A stretch of 64,000 nucleotides of DNA. Origin: Pontixanthobacter sp. CEM42 (GTDB lineage: Bacteria > Pseudomonadota > Alphaproteobacteria > Sphingomonadales > Sphingomonadaceae). The notes under the pieces are model-generated. The model worked only from the letters and a program-made list of their open reading frames with translations. It ran no database searches and was not told the origin of the DNA. Shown in pieces: positions 8,416 to 17,109 of the stretch (positions are counted from its first letter, which is position 1; every line of letters begins with the position of its first letter). The stretch covers positions 915,067 to 979,066 of the forward strand of contig NZ_JADQTN010000002.1 in NCBI RefSeq assembly GCF_017812015.1. Direction: 5' to 3'. The translations under genes were made by a program, and so were the position numbers.

Positions 8416-10677
8416 ATGCGTGTTTGGACTCTAGCCGCCGCATTGGCGACGATGGCTTTGGCACAGGGGCTTTCAGCCCAACCGACATATAGTACAAAGA
8501 TCACGCGTACTGAGTTCAACATACCGCATATCCAATCTGATAGTTGGGGCGGCGTTGGCTACGGCGTTGCCTACGCCTACGCGCAGGACAATTTCTGCAT
8601 GTTGGCAGAGGAGTTCGCGACCGTTGCCGGTACGCGCTCGCTCCATTTCGGGCCAGAAAACAGTTCCGTGCTCGGCTTTAGCGCGGTCGACAATGTCACC
8701 TCGGACGTGTTCTATCGCAGCCAGATCAATCTCGAAGAACTGCGCCTTGGTTGGGACGAACAAAGCGCTACTGCTCGCGAATTGCTGGATGGCTACATCG
8801 CCGGATATAACCGGTACCTGCGCGACACCGGGATCGAGAACCTGCCTGTAGCCTGCGCGGGCAAACGTTGGGCGCGCGCGATTGACCGCGATGATCTGGT
8901 GCGCCTCAATCAGAAACAGATGTTGCTGGCCAGTTCGCTCGCGCTCGCGCCTGGGATTGCCTCGGCGGCACCTCCGGGAGCGCCTGAGGCATCGCAAATT
9001 TCTTTCATTTTCGAGCCGCATGAGGACGAAGTTCTTGGCAGCAATGGCTGGGCATTTGGCGGCGATGTCACGACAGATGGCAAGGGTTTGCTGATCGGCA
9101 ATCCGCATTTCCCGTGGGAAGGGCCGGCACGCTTCTGGCAGATGCATGTCACAGGTCCGGATGGTTATGACGTGATGGGCGTGGGTATCGCTGGTTCACC
9201 GATCCCGACTCTCGGCTTCAACAAGGATGTCGCCTGGACGCACACAGTCACTGCTGCGCGCCACTTTACGATCTATATGCTCGCGCTCTCACCCGATGAC
9301 CCGACTGTGTATCTCGTTGATGGTCAGCCGGTCAGAATGGCCAAGACCGAAGTGATCGTGCCGATGCCTGACGGCGCTGATCCCGTTACGCGCACCACCT
9401 ATTCAACCCAGTTCGGCCCGGTCGTGACCATGCCCGGATCGCCGCTTGCGTGGAGCAAGGGTGCTGCCTTCGCAATCCGTGACGCCAATTCGGGCAATCA
9501 GCGGGCGATTGATACTTGGCTTGGTATCGGCAAGGCCGCGAACGTCGGTGAGATCGAGGCTGCAGTAACCGACCGACTCGGCATTCCGTGGGTCAATACG
9601 ATTGCTGCGGATCGGCACGGCGATGCACTGCATGCAGACATCACAGCGGTTCCCGGCGTAACGAGCGCAATGGCACAGTCTTGCAGCACACCATTTTCCA
9701 GCTTCGTTGCTGATAAGGTCACCTTGCTCGATGGAACACGCGCGATGTGTGACTGGCGCAAAGGCGCGAACAGTTCTGTGGCGGGACTTTTACCAGCCTC
9801 CGAGCAAGCCTCCCGCACTCGCCGTGATTACGTTGCCAATAGCAATGACAGCTACTGGGTCAGCAATCCGCGCGAACCCTATCGTCAGCTATCGCCGATA
9901 TTGGGTGATTTCGAAAAAGCGCTTAGACTGCGATCTCGCTCGAACTTCACCGAAACCGAAGCGGCGATCCAAGCGGGCAAACTCGATCACGATGCTGCTA
10001 AGGCGTTGGTCTTCGGCAATAAGAGCCTCGCCGCCGACATGGTGGTTGAACCGCTACTCGCCCTTTGCGCCGACCGTGAAGACCTCGCAGAGGTGTGCGA
10101 AGTGCTGGGCAGATGGGATCGCCTATTTGAAAAGAACAGCCGCGGCGCGTTTCTTTTCATGGCGTTTTGGGAGAAAATGCGGAAATCCGATGAGTTGTGG
10201 CAAGTCCCGTTTGATTCAAACGACCCGGTTAATACGCCGCACACGCTAGCAACCGATGGCACAAAGGGCACGGCGCTGATCGGCGCGCTGCTCAGTGCCG
10301 CCGCTGATATCAAGGAAACGGGGATCGCTCTGGATGCACCGTGGGGCGAAGTTCTGACGCGCCGCCACGGCGAGCGCCGGATTGCACTTCATGGCGGCCC
10401 CGGCGTTGCCGGTGTTCTCAATATGCAGCGTGGCCGCTTGATCGAAGACGGGATCGTCCCCGTTCACGGCTCCAGCTATATCCAGATCGTCGGGTTCGAT
10501 GAGGATGGTCCAGTGGCCGATGCGATCCTAACATACTCGCAAACGACCGATCCGGCGTCCGAGCATTACTCCGATCAGACCGAACTGTACTCTGATAAAA
10601 AGTGGCATCGTCTGCCTTTTGCAGCATCGGAAATCGAAGGGCAGCGCGAAGGCCAAACGGTGTTGCTTGCCGAGTAA
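8416..10677 (+). CDS. Penicillin acylase family Ntn-hydrolase (acyl-homoserine-lactone/aculeacin-type acylase)
   Basis: A secreted self-processing acylase of about 753 aa. The start at 8416 is chosen because GAGG lies 8-13 bases upstream and a signal peptide (RVWTLAAALATMALAQGLSA) follows; TTG 8401 and ATG 8407 are in frame. The alpha chain carries the Y..AYAQDNFCMLAEEF block. The maturation site is G|SNGWAFGG, making Ser about residue 209 the new N-terminal nucleophile of a 545-aa beta chain, with GNPHFPWEGPARFWQ after it as in PvdQ and aculeacin acylase. It cleaves amide-linked acyl chains in the periplasm; AHL signals, lipopeptides or beta-lactams are possible substrates. It stands 226 bases before the exporter operon. 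Confidence 0.85.
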   Translation: MRVWTLAAALATMALAQGLSAQPTYSTKITRTEFNIPHIQSDSWGGVGYGVAYAYAQDNFCMLAEEFATVAGTRSLHFGPENSSVLGFSAVDNVTSDVFYRSQINLEELRLGWDEQSATARELLDGYIAGYNRYLRDTGIENLPVACAGKRWARAIDRDDLVRLNQKQMLLASSLALAPGIASAAPPGAPEASQISFIFEPHEDEVLGSNGWAFGGDVTTDGKGLLIGNPHFPWEGPARFWQMHVTGPDGYDVMGVGIAGSPIPTLGFNKDVAWTHTVTAARHFTIYMLALSPDDPTVYLVDGQPVRMAKTEVIVPMPDGADPVTRTTYSTQFGPVVTMPGSPLAWSKGAAFAIRDANSGNQRAIDTWLGIGKAANVGEIEAAVTDRLGIPWVNTIAADRHGDALHADITAVPGVTSAMAQSCSTPFSSFVADKVTLLDGTRAMCDWRKGANSSVAGLLPASEQASRTRRDYVANSNDSYWVSNPREPYRQLSPILGDFEKALRLRSRSNFTETEAAIQAGKLDHDAAKALVFGNKSLAADMVVEPLLALCADREDLAEVCEVLGRWDRLFEKNSRGAFLFMAFWEKMRKSDELWQVPFDSNDPVNTPHTLATDGTKGTALIGALLSAAADIKETGIALDAPWGEVLTRRHGERRIALHGGPGVAGVLNMQRGRLIEDGIVPVHGSSYIQIVGFDEDGPVADAILTYSQTTDPASEHYSDQTELYSDKKWHRLPFAASEIEGQREGQTVLLAE

Positions 10678-10902
10678 AGATACTGGTGAACCCACAGTGC
10701 AAGCGGCAACTAGGTGGTAGCCCAAAAGTCCGGTCCGAGTAGCTTTTTGATCTAAAGCAGTCAGTCAGCTTTCGGCCCAACTGCCGGCTTTCTGATCGAC
10801 AATGGACCGCCAAATCCTGCCACTTGTCGAATAACTTAGTTGCAGCATATTGAGTTTGCTTCAAAAAAGCGCACTGATGATTAAACAGTAGGGAGGATTC
10901 TG

Positions 10903-12330
10903 TTGTCACCGGTTAGACGCCACCGAAAACCTTACGCTGCGCTTGTTGCAATCTTGGCCGCTGGGCTGAGCGGATGCACGTCAATGCTTCCTGCGACGCA
11001 TGTCGCCGAGGCAAACATCCCCGTGCCCGAAGCTTTCGTTGCTGGCAGCACAGCGATCGGCAGCGATGTCTCGCAATACTGGCAGGATTTGAACGATCCG
11101 TTGCTGACCGAATTTGTCACTCTCGCCATCACTAGCAATCTCGACATCGCCCAATCTGCAGCGCGATTGGGCCAAGCGCGTGCAGCGGTTGCGTCGGCGC
11201 GATCTGGCAGACTGCCGCAGATCTCCAGCACTGGCGGCGTGCGGCGCGATGTCGGTGATTTTTCTAACGATCAGTTGCAGTTCAACGTTGGTGCCGATGC
11301 GAGTTGGGAAGCCGATTTGTTCGGGCAAATCTCTAACTCCGTTTCTGAGTCACGGTCAGATCTGATCGCCGCCGGATATTCACTTGCCGACGTCCAGCGA
11401 TTGGTAGTGGGCAATGTTGCGCTTCAAACAATCTCTGCCCGCGCAATAGCCGTACAACTCGCAATTGCGCGGGAAACGCTCGCGATTCAGGAGGAGAATC
11501 TTCAGATTGCGAAATGGCGTAGGCAAGCCGGGCTCGTCTCTAGCCTGGATGTTGAACAGGCGCGCGGTCAACGCGCTCAAACGGCTGCGTCAATCCCTGC
11601 TCTGGAAAGTGACCTTGCTACAACCGCCAACGCTATATCAACCCTGATCGGAGAACCTCCAGGCCGTGTGCTCGCATTGCTGAGGGAAGCCGCGCCTATC
11701 CCTGAGCCGACCGTAGAACTTGGCTTCGGTGCACCGGCAGAAGTGCTTCGCCGCAGGCCCGATGTGCGCGCAGCAGAATATGCCTTAATGTCGGATACAG
11801 CACGTATCGACGTTGCGCGGGCACAATTGCTGCCGATGGTACGGTTGACTGGCACGCTTGGATCGGCAAGCAGCGGCGTCGAAAATTTGTTCGATATCAT
11901 CACGGGCAATCTGTTTGCCGGCTTAAGCCAGCTGATCTTTGACGGCGGACGCACGCGTGCGCAAATCAGTACAGCAGAAGCACAAGCCGAAGCCTCTCTA
12001 GCCGCGTGGAGGCAATCAATCCTGCGTGCATTAGAAGACGTTGAGTCGAGCGGCATTTTACTCACAACCTCCCGTCAGCGGGTTGCCTTGCTGAAAGATG
12101 CGCTCGAAGCGTCGGAGAATGCCGCAATCCTTGCACGCAGCCAATATCAGGCGGGTTTGATCGATTTCCAAATCTTGCTGACTTCGGAGAGTCAATTGCT
12201 TTCTGCGAGAAACGCAGTTGCCGCCGCAGAGGCGCAGCGCGCCAGTGCCTTTGTCCGGCTTACACAGGCTCTGGGCGGCGGCTGGACACCCGATAGGTCG
12301 ATGATCGCCGAAGAAGGAACTTCCCAATGA
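10903..12330 (+). CDS. NodT-type outer-membrane factor lipoprotein of the MacAB-like exporter
   Basis: An outer-membrane efflux protein (TolC fold) of 475 aa. The start is TTG with a strong ribosome site GGGAGG 6 bases upstream; no ATG is better placed. The N-terminus has a lipoprotein signal ending LAAGLSGC. Two OEP repeats follow, each with long coiled-coil helices (for example SARLGQARAAVASARSGRLPQI and the second-half RRRPDVRAAEYALMSDTARI typical of the family). It trimerises as the exit duct. The stop overlaps the adaptor ATG (ATGA), and adaptor, ATPase and permease follow, so the four genes form one tripartite export system. Confidence 0.88.
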   Translation: MSPVRRHRKPYAALVAILAAGLSGCTSMLPATHVAEANIPVPEAFVAGSTAIGSDVSQYWQDLNDPLLTEFVTLAITSNLDIAQSAARLGQARAAVASARSGRLPQISSTGGVRRDVGDFSNDQLQFNVGADASWEADLFGQISNSVSESRSDLIAAGYSLADVQRLVVGNVALQTISARAIAVQLAIARETLAIQEENLQIAKWRRQAGLVSSLDVEQARGQRAQTAASIPALESDLATTANAISTLIGEPPGRVLALLREAAPIPEPTVELGFGAPAEVLRRRPDVRAAEYALMSDTARIDVARAQLLPMVRLTGTLGSASSGVENLFDIITGNLFAGLSQLIFDGGRTRAQISTAEAQAEASLAAWRQSILRALEDVESSGILLTTSRQRVALLKDALEASENAAILARSQYQAGLIDFQILLTSESQLLSARNAVAAAEAQRASAFVRLTQALGGGWTPDRSMIAEEGTSQ

Positions 12331-13634
12331 CCGATGCCACAGACAACGCACCGGCTGAAAGTGTCGAGGAATTCCTCGGTGAGAAAGAGCGTCCGCGCTG
12401 GCGGCGCTGGGCCAAATATTGGGTGCCCGCGCTGATCATTTTGCTGCTGGTTCTTGGGGTTTCGCGTTGCTCGGGAGGCGACAAGGGTCCGCAATATATT
12501 ACGCAAGTCGTCAGCGAGAAGTCGCTTGATCTAACCGTGTCCGCGACAGGCAATTTACGCCCCACCAATCAAGTCGAGGTAGGCTCAGAAGTTTCAGGCA
12601 GGATTGATGACATTCGCGTCGATGTGAACGACCGCGTGACGCGCGGGCAGATTCTCGCCGTCATCAATACAGAAATTATAGACGATCAGATTGCTCAATC
12701 GCGCGCCAATCTCAACGCTGCAACGGCTGCAGTGGCACAGGCCCAAGCGGGCTTGAACGTAAATACTGCGCAGCTGGCACGCCTTCGCGAAGTGCACCGA
12801 ATTTCGGACGGCAAGGTTCCTTCGCAAACCGAAATGGAGCAAGCCGAGGCTGCCGTTGCGCGTGACAAGGCAGCAGTCGCCTCTGCGCGGGCAAATGTCG
12901 CAGCAGCAAAGGCAGCTTTGTCGTCCAGCACCACTACACGTGGGCGGGCCGTCATCCGCTCTCCTGTTTCTGGTGTTGTTCTGGCCCGCCGTATTGAGCC
13001 AGGCCAAACGGTTGCTGCATCATTCAACACGCCGACGCTGTTTGTTCTTGCTGAGGACCTGTCAACGATGCAACTGCGCGTCGCGATTGACGAAGCCGAT
13101 GTCGGCCAGGTCGCCTCGGGGCAGAAGGCAACATTCTCTGTCGATGCCTATCCAGGACGCCGCTTTCCGGCGGTGGTTGAGCGGATTGATCTAGCCTCGA
13201 ACACTACCGCGCAGGACGGCTCTGGCGGGTTGTCTACGAGCGGCAATTCAGTAGTTAGTTATGAAGCGCGGCTGTCGGTCGCCAATTTGGACGGATTACT
13301 CCGCCCCGGTATGACCGCGACTGCGGCAGTCTCCACCGAAAGCACCGGCAAGCAACTGCTCGTTCCCAATGGCGCGCTCCGCTTTCGCCCCGATTCCGTC
13401 GCTGAGGAGAGCGGCGGCGTTCTCAATCCGCAAATCGGACTTGAGCAGAAGGAGCAAGAGGCAACCATCGGCGTGGGTAGCAAGCAACAAGTACACGTTC
13501 TGCAGGACGATGGCAGCCTTAAGGCTATCAGTGTTATCACTGGTCAAAGTGATGGCCGCATGACGGTGGTCAAATCTGATGAATTGAAGGCCGAAATGGA
13601 AGTTGTCACTGGAGAGAAAGCGCTCGGCGAGTGA
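12327..13634 (+). CDS. MacA-like periplasmic adaptor (membrane fusion protein)
   Basis: A protein of 435 aa with a cytoplasmic N-terminus, one membrane anchor (YWVPALIILLLVLGV, about 31-45), a biotinyl-lipoyl half motif (GSEVSGRIDDIRVDVNDRV), an Ala/Gln-rich coiled-coil hairpin (about 112-205), then the second lipoyl half (IRSPVSGVVLARRIEPGQTV) and beta-barrel domains. This is the architecture of MacA, which links the MacB permease to a TolC-like duct. It overlaps the upstream outer-membrane-factor gene and the downstream ATPase gene by 4 bases each, so all are translated together. Confidence 0.88.
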   Translation: MTDATDNAPAESVEEFLGEKERPRWRRWAKYWVPALIILLLVLGVSRCSGGDKGPQYITQVVSEKSLDLTVSATGNLRPTNQVEVGSEVSGRIDDIRVDVNDRVTRGQILAVINTEIIDDQIAQSRANLNAATAAVAQAQAGLNVNTAQLARLREVHRISDGKVPSQTEMEQAEAAVARDKAAVASARANVAAAKAALSSSTTTRGRAVIRSPVSGVVLARRIEPGQTVAASFNTPTLFVLAEDLSTMQLRVAIDEADVGQVASGQKATFSVDAYPGRRFPAVVERIDLASNTTAQDGSGGLSTSGNSVVSYEARLSVANLDGLLRPGMTATAAVSTESTGKQLLVPNGALRFRPDSVAEESGGVLNPQIGLEQKEQEATIGVGSKQQVHVLQDDGSLKAISVITGQSDGRMTVVKSDELKAEMEVVTGEKALGE

Positions 13635-14359
13635 GCGAAATACCGCTCATCGAGTTGGAAGGCATCACCAAGACCTTCGGCAGCGGAGCAGCTGCATTCC
13701 AAGCGCTCAAGGGCGTCAATGCGGAGGTTTCGTACGGCGATTTCGTTGCGATCATGGGTGCTTCGGGTTCGGGCAAGTCAACGACCATGAACATTCTTGG
13801 CTGTTTAGATGTTCCGACTTCGGGAATTTACCGCTTTCGTGGCACTGAAGTTCAGGCCTTGACGCGCGATCAGCGCTCGCTCTTGCGCCGACGATATCTC
13901 GGATTCGTGTTTCAAGGCTTCAATTTGCTGTCACGCACAACCGCGCTGGAGAATGTCGAACTGCCCCTGCTTTACCGCGGCGAGAACAAGGCTCAGCGCC
14001 GCGAAGCTGGCCTGAAAGCGCTCGATATGGTCGGCCTGGTTCCATGGGCCAAGCACACGCCTGCCGAACTGTCAGGCGGCCAGCAGCAACGTGTCGCGAT
14101 AGCCCGCGCGTTGGTCACCGAACCAGATGTGCTGCTCGCCGACGAACCCACAGGCAATCTGGATAGCGAACGATCGGTCGAGATTATGGAGTTGCTGACC
14201 GAGTTGAATCGTGGTGGGATCACAATTCTGATGGTCACGCATGAAGAAGAGATGGCCTCTTTCGCGAAGACAATCATCCGCTTCCGCGATGGTGTCGTCG
14301 AGCGGGTTGAGCAAGGGGCCGGTCGACACGCAATGCACGATGCCGGAATGACTGTCTGA
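13631..14359 (+). CDS. MacB-type ABC exporter ATPase
   Basis: A stand-alone ATP-binding subunit of 242 aa (LolD/MacB class). It begins at GTG in a GTGA overlap with the adaptor gene. Walker A GASGSGKST (about 42-50), the Q-loop FVFQGFNLL, signature LSGGQQQR, Walker B VLLADEPTGNLD and switch His MVTHEEEM are all intact. In E. coli MacB this domain is fused to the permease; here they are separate genes, as in many alphaproteobacteria. The stop overlaps the permease ATG. Confidence 0.9.
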   Translation: MSEIPLIELEGITKTFGSGAAAFQALKGVNAEVSYGDFVAIMGASGSGKSTTMNILGCLDVPTSGIYRFRGTEVQALTRDQRSLLRRRYLGFVFQGFNLLSRTTALENVELPLLYRGENKAQRREAGLKALDMVGLVPWAKHTPAELSGGQQQRVAIARALVTEPDVLLADEPTGNLDSERSVEIMELLTELNRGGITILMVTHEEEMASFAKTIIRFRDGVVERVEQGAGRHAMHDAGMTV

Positions 14360-15564
14360 TGTTCAGAATATTCGGTGCCACACTACTCTTGTCGCTGCGC
14401 GAGATTCGCAGGCATTTGCTGCGATCATTCTTAACAACATTGGGGATTATCATTGGCGTTGCCGCAGTGATTACAATGGTCACGCTGGGCAAAGGCGTGA
14501 CCGCATCGGTACAAGATCAAATTTCCTCGCTCGGTTCGAATGTCTATATCATCTTTCCCATTCGCAATGAGCGCGGAAATCCTAGGCCCTTCGATCAAGC
14601 CGACGTCGATGCCGTCGCAAACCAGATTGCTGGCGTCGAGGTTGCGGCGGGCAATGTTTCGACCTCCGCCACCGCATTCCACAATGGCCAGAATTGGGCA
14701 TCACAAGTGGAAGGTGTCAACAGCGAGTTTCTAAAAGCGCAGTCAATTGAACTGACCGAAGGCCGGCCGTTCACTTCGGCAGAAGAGAGCGCTGGTCAGA
14801 ATGTCTGCCTGATTGGGCCCAAAGTCGTCGAGGCGATTTTTGTCCCTGGGACCAGTCCGCTGGGTGAAGAAATGCGACTCGATTCCGTATCATGCACCGT
14901 CGTCGGGGTACTCGAAGAGCGCGGACAGGGCGGCGGCGGAAGTGACGAAGACAACACTGTGATGATGCCGCTTAAGACCGTGCAGCGGCGGTTTACCGGC
15001 AGCGATGATATTCAGTTCTTTGTCGTCAAATATGACGCGAGCTATTCAAGCTCGGGCATCCAAACCTCCCTGATCGATCTGTTGCGCGAGCGACGGCTTT
15101 TGCAAGAGGGGCAGGACAATGACTTTAACATCATCGATACTGCGCAGGTCAATCAGGCATTGGGGGCAGCGACTGGCGCACTAACAGCCATGGTCGCCGT
15201 AATCGCAGGAATTAGCCTGCTGGTTGGCGGGATCGGTATTATGAACATTATGCTGGTCTCAGTGACTGAGCGAACCCGCGAAATCGGGATTAGATTGGCC
15301 ATCGGGGCGCTTGCCAAAGAAGTGCAATTGCAGTTTTTAACCGAGGCTGTGGTGCTTTGCTGTCTCGGCGGCTTGGTCGGTATCGCATTGGCCTTCGGCA
15401 TGTCGTTCGGACTCGCGTCAGCCATCGATGTACCGTTCCTGTTCGATCCGATGATCAATATTCTTAGTTTTCTATTCTCAGCAGTGATGGGGATTATCTT
15501 CGGATATTATCCCGCGCGGCGCGCCTCCAAATTGGACCCAATCGAAGCGCTTAGACATGAATAA
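14359..15564 (+). CDS. MacB-type ABC exporter permease (FtsX domain)
   Basis: A protein of 401 aa: one membrane helix near the N-terminus (LRSFLTTLGIIIGVAAVITMV), a large periplasmic MacB-PCD domain (about 55-270), then three helices forming the FtsX domain, with the family hallmark GIGIMNIMLVSVTERTREIG (about 293-312). MacB works by mechanotransmission, pushing substrates from periplasm through the outer-membrane duct; known cargoes of relatives are macrolides, peptides and siderophores. It is the last gene of the four-gene operon. The substrate here is unknown. Confidence 0.9.
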   Translation: MFRIFGATLLLSLREIRRHLLRSFLTTLGIIIGVAAVITMVTLGKGVTASVQDQISSLGSNVYIIFPIRNERGNPRPFDQADVDAVANQIAGVEVAAGNVSTSATAFHNGQNWASQVEGVNSEFLKAQSIELTEGRPFTSAEESAGQNVCLIGPKVVEAIFVPGTSPLGEEMRLDSVSCTVVGVLEERGQGGGGSDEDNTVMMPLKTVQRRFTGSDDIQFFVVKYDASYSSSGIQTSLIDLLRERRLLQEGQDNDFNIIDTAQVNQALGAATGALTAMVAVIAGISLLVGGIGIMNIMLVSVTERTREIGIRLAIGALAKEVQLQFLTEAVVLCCLGGLVGIALAFGMSFGLASAIDVPFLFDPMINILSFLFSAVMGIIFGYYPARRASKLDPIEALRHE

Positions 15565-15888
15565 CTTAGATCATTGCTACCGCAGTTAGGCCGTCCAAGC
15601 TCACGTTAAGTAGGGAATCGAACGGCGGCTTTCCCGGATATACCGCTCAGCAAAGCGGACAGTCCGTAATCGGCCCAAAAAGTGCATTCTCAGAAAGCGC
15701 TTTTGTTGGACCGATTTTTTCGGGAGCAGATTCCAGTGCGTCAACAAAACAAATAGACTGGTTTGGACATAAGGCGCATTCGATAAATATCTTGCACTGC
15801 TCGAGCATTTATCGAATCTGAGACGCCTCAATTTGTCTTTGCCACTAGCACTAAGTCCATCACTTAGGCAGGATATCGGTGCGAAGAT
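15565..15888. other. Non-coding gap between the exporter and the AraC gene
   Basis: No gene is seen. The gap holds a degenerate dispersed repeat (around 15655-15700, core GTAATCGGCCCA) and a perfect 11-bp inverted repeat (15778-15817, separate entry) 72 bases before the AraC-type gene. Confidence 0.5.
15778..15817. promoter_or_regulatory. Inverted repeat upstream of the AraC-type regulator
   Basis: ATTCGATAAAT (15778-15788) and ATTTATCGAAT (15807-15817) are perfectly complementary, separated by 18 bases. An outer AGGCG/CGCCT match lies further out. The arms are AT-rich with no following T-run, so a protein-binding site is more likely than a terminator. It could be the operator of the regulator that starts at 15889; this is inferred from position only. 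Confidence 0.4.
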
Positions 15889-17016
15889 ATGGATGGATTT
15901 GAACACCTAGCGATGAATTGGCGCTCGGCGCTGGTCGGGCTGACGATGGTTTGCTCAGCGACCGCGCTGATCTATCTGGCACGGCGTGGTATCGAGCGGC
16001 GTGCAATTGGCTGGCTAGCGGTCTTTGTGATCGCGGCAAACGTCTCTGCCATTCCACTGCTGATCGGTTTTGCTGGCGCATATGACATATGGCCGGGGCT
16101 GACATTCCTGCCCACCCAGACGGCACTTTTCTTTGGCCCAGCCGTCGCGCTCCATGCGCGCGCACTTATGATAGGAAGCGTGGATCGGCGCCTGTGGTGG
16201 CTTTTTACGCCTGGCATTGCCTATTGGATCTATCAGCTGTGGGCGTTCACCATGCTAGGCGACTACCGGGCAAAATGGGCGTTCAACGATGCCGTACACG
16301 AGCCCTATATCCTGCCAGTCGCAGTTGTCGGCTCGTGGATACTGGCAGCCGGGTGCCTCGCCTATGTCTGGCAGCTACGCACGCGCTATCTACAATGGTT
16401 GCAGGACCATCACTCCGATGACGAACGCTTTAGTCCGATCTGGCTAACCCACCTGGTCGTACTGGCCGGCATAGTCGGCCTTTTCTGGGCGATTGAAGGT
16501 GTCTTAGCACGGCTGATGAACGCAGATTATCCCGACGTCTTCATTTGGGAGTTTATCGCGCTGTTTGCGATTTTTATTATCGTGCTGGAAGCGCTCGCAG
16601 GGATCGACCGCCCCTTTCCAAAAATGAAAATGGGCAGCGAAAAGGAGCTGGATAAGCCGAGCGAACCTGCGGCGCGCGATTGGGTACTTGAAGGGACGCG
16701 GCTGAAAGCACAAGTGCTGGAGCACAAATGGCATCTGGAGGCGGGCCTCTCTTTGCAAGTGCTCGCGCGCCGCTTCGGCATGAACCAAGCCTATCTTTCG
16801 CGCGCGATCAATCAGGGGCTGAAACAGAATTTTAGCGGCTTCATTAATGGCCTCAGGATTGAGCATGCGAAGGGCCTGATCAAGGCTGGCAACAAGTCGA
16901 TGATCGATATAGCGCTGTCGACCGGGTTTGGCTCCAAAGCGAGCTTCAACCGCGCGTTTAAACTGCACACCGGCACTAGTCCGAGCGAATATCGCGCTGC
17001 GCAGCAGGCGAAGTAA
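15889..17016 (+). CDS. Membrane-anchored AraC-family regulator
   Basis: A protein of 375 aa. The N-terminal two-thirds carry about seven membrane helices (residues ~10-235), and the C-terminus is a two-HTH AraC DNA-binding domain (~265-370: SLQVLARRFGMNQAYLSRAIN and IDIALSTGFGSKASFNRAFKLHTGTSPSEYR). This type senses something in or outside the membrane and activates a neighbouring gene directly. It lies 93 bases upstream of, and codirectional with, the S41-like gene, a pairing often seen in sphingomonads, so that gene is its likely target. Confidence 0.85.
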   Translation: MDGFEHLAMNWRSALVGLTMVCSATALIYLARRGIERRAIGWLAVFVIAANVSAIPLLIGFAGAYDIWPGLTFLPTQTALFFGPAVALHARALMIGSVDRRLWWLFTPGIAYWIYQLWAFTMLGDYRAKWAFNDAVHEPYILPVAVVGSWILAAGCLAYVWQLRTRYLQWLQDHHSDDERFSPIWLTHLVVLAGIVGLFWAIEGVLARLMNADYPDVFIWEFIALFAIFIIVLEALAGIDRPFPKMKMGSEKELDKPSEPAARDWVLEGTRLKAQVLEHKWHLEAGLSLQVLARRFGMNQAYLSRAINQGLKQNFSGFINGLRIEHAKGLIKAGNKSMIDIALSTGFGSKASFNRAFKLHTGTSPSEYRAAQQAK

Positions 17017-17109
17017 ACCGTCTCAAATCACAAAAAACATGTCATTTTTCTCTTATTGCAGCGCAGCTAATCGCGGCACCGCTAGATCAGAGCGCAAAGG
17101 AGAATACCA

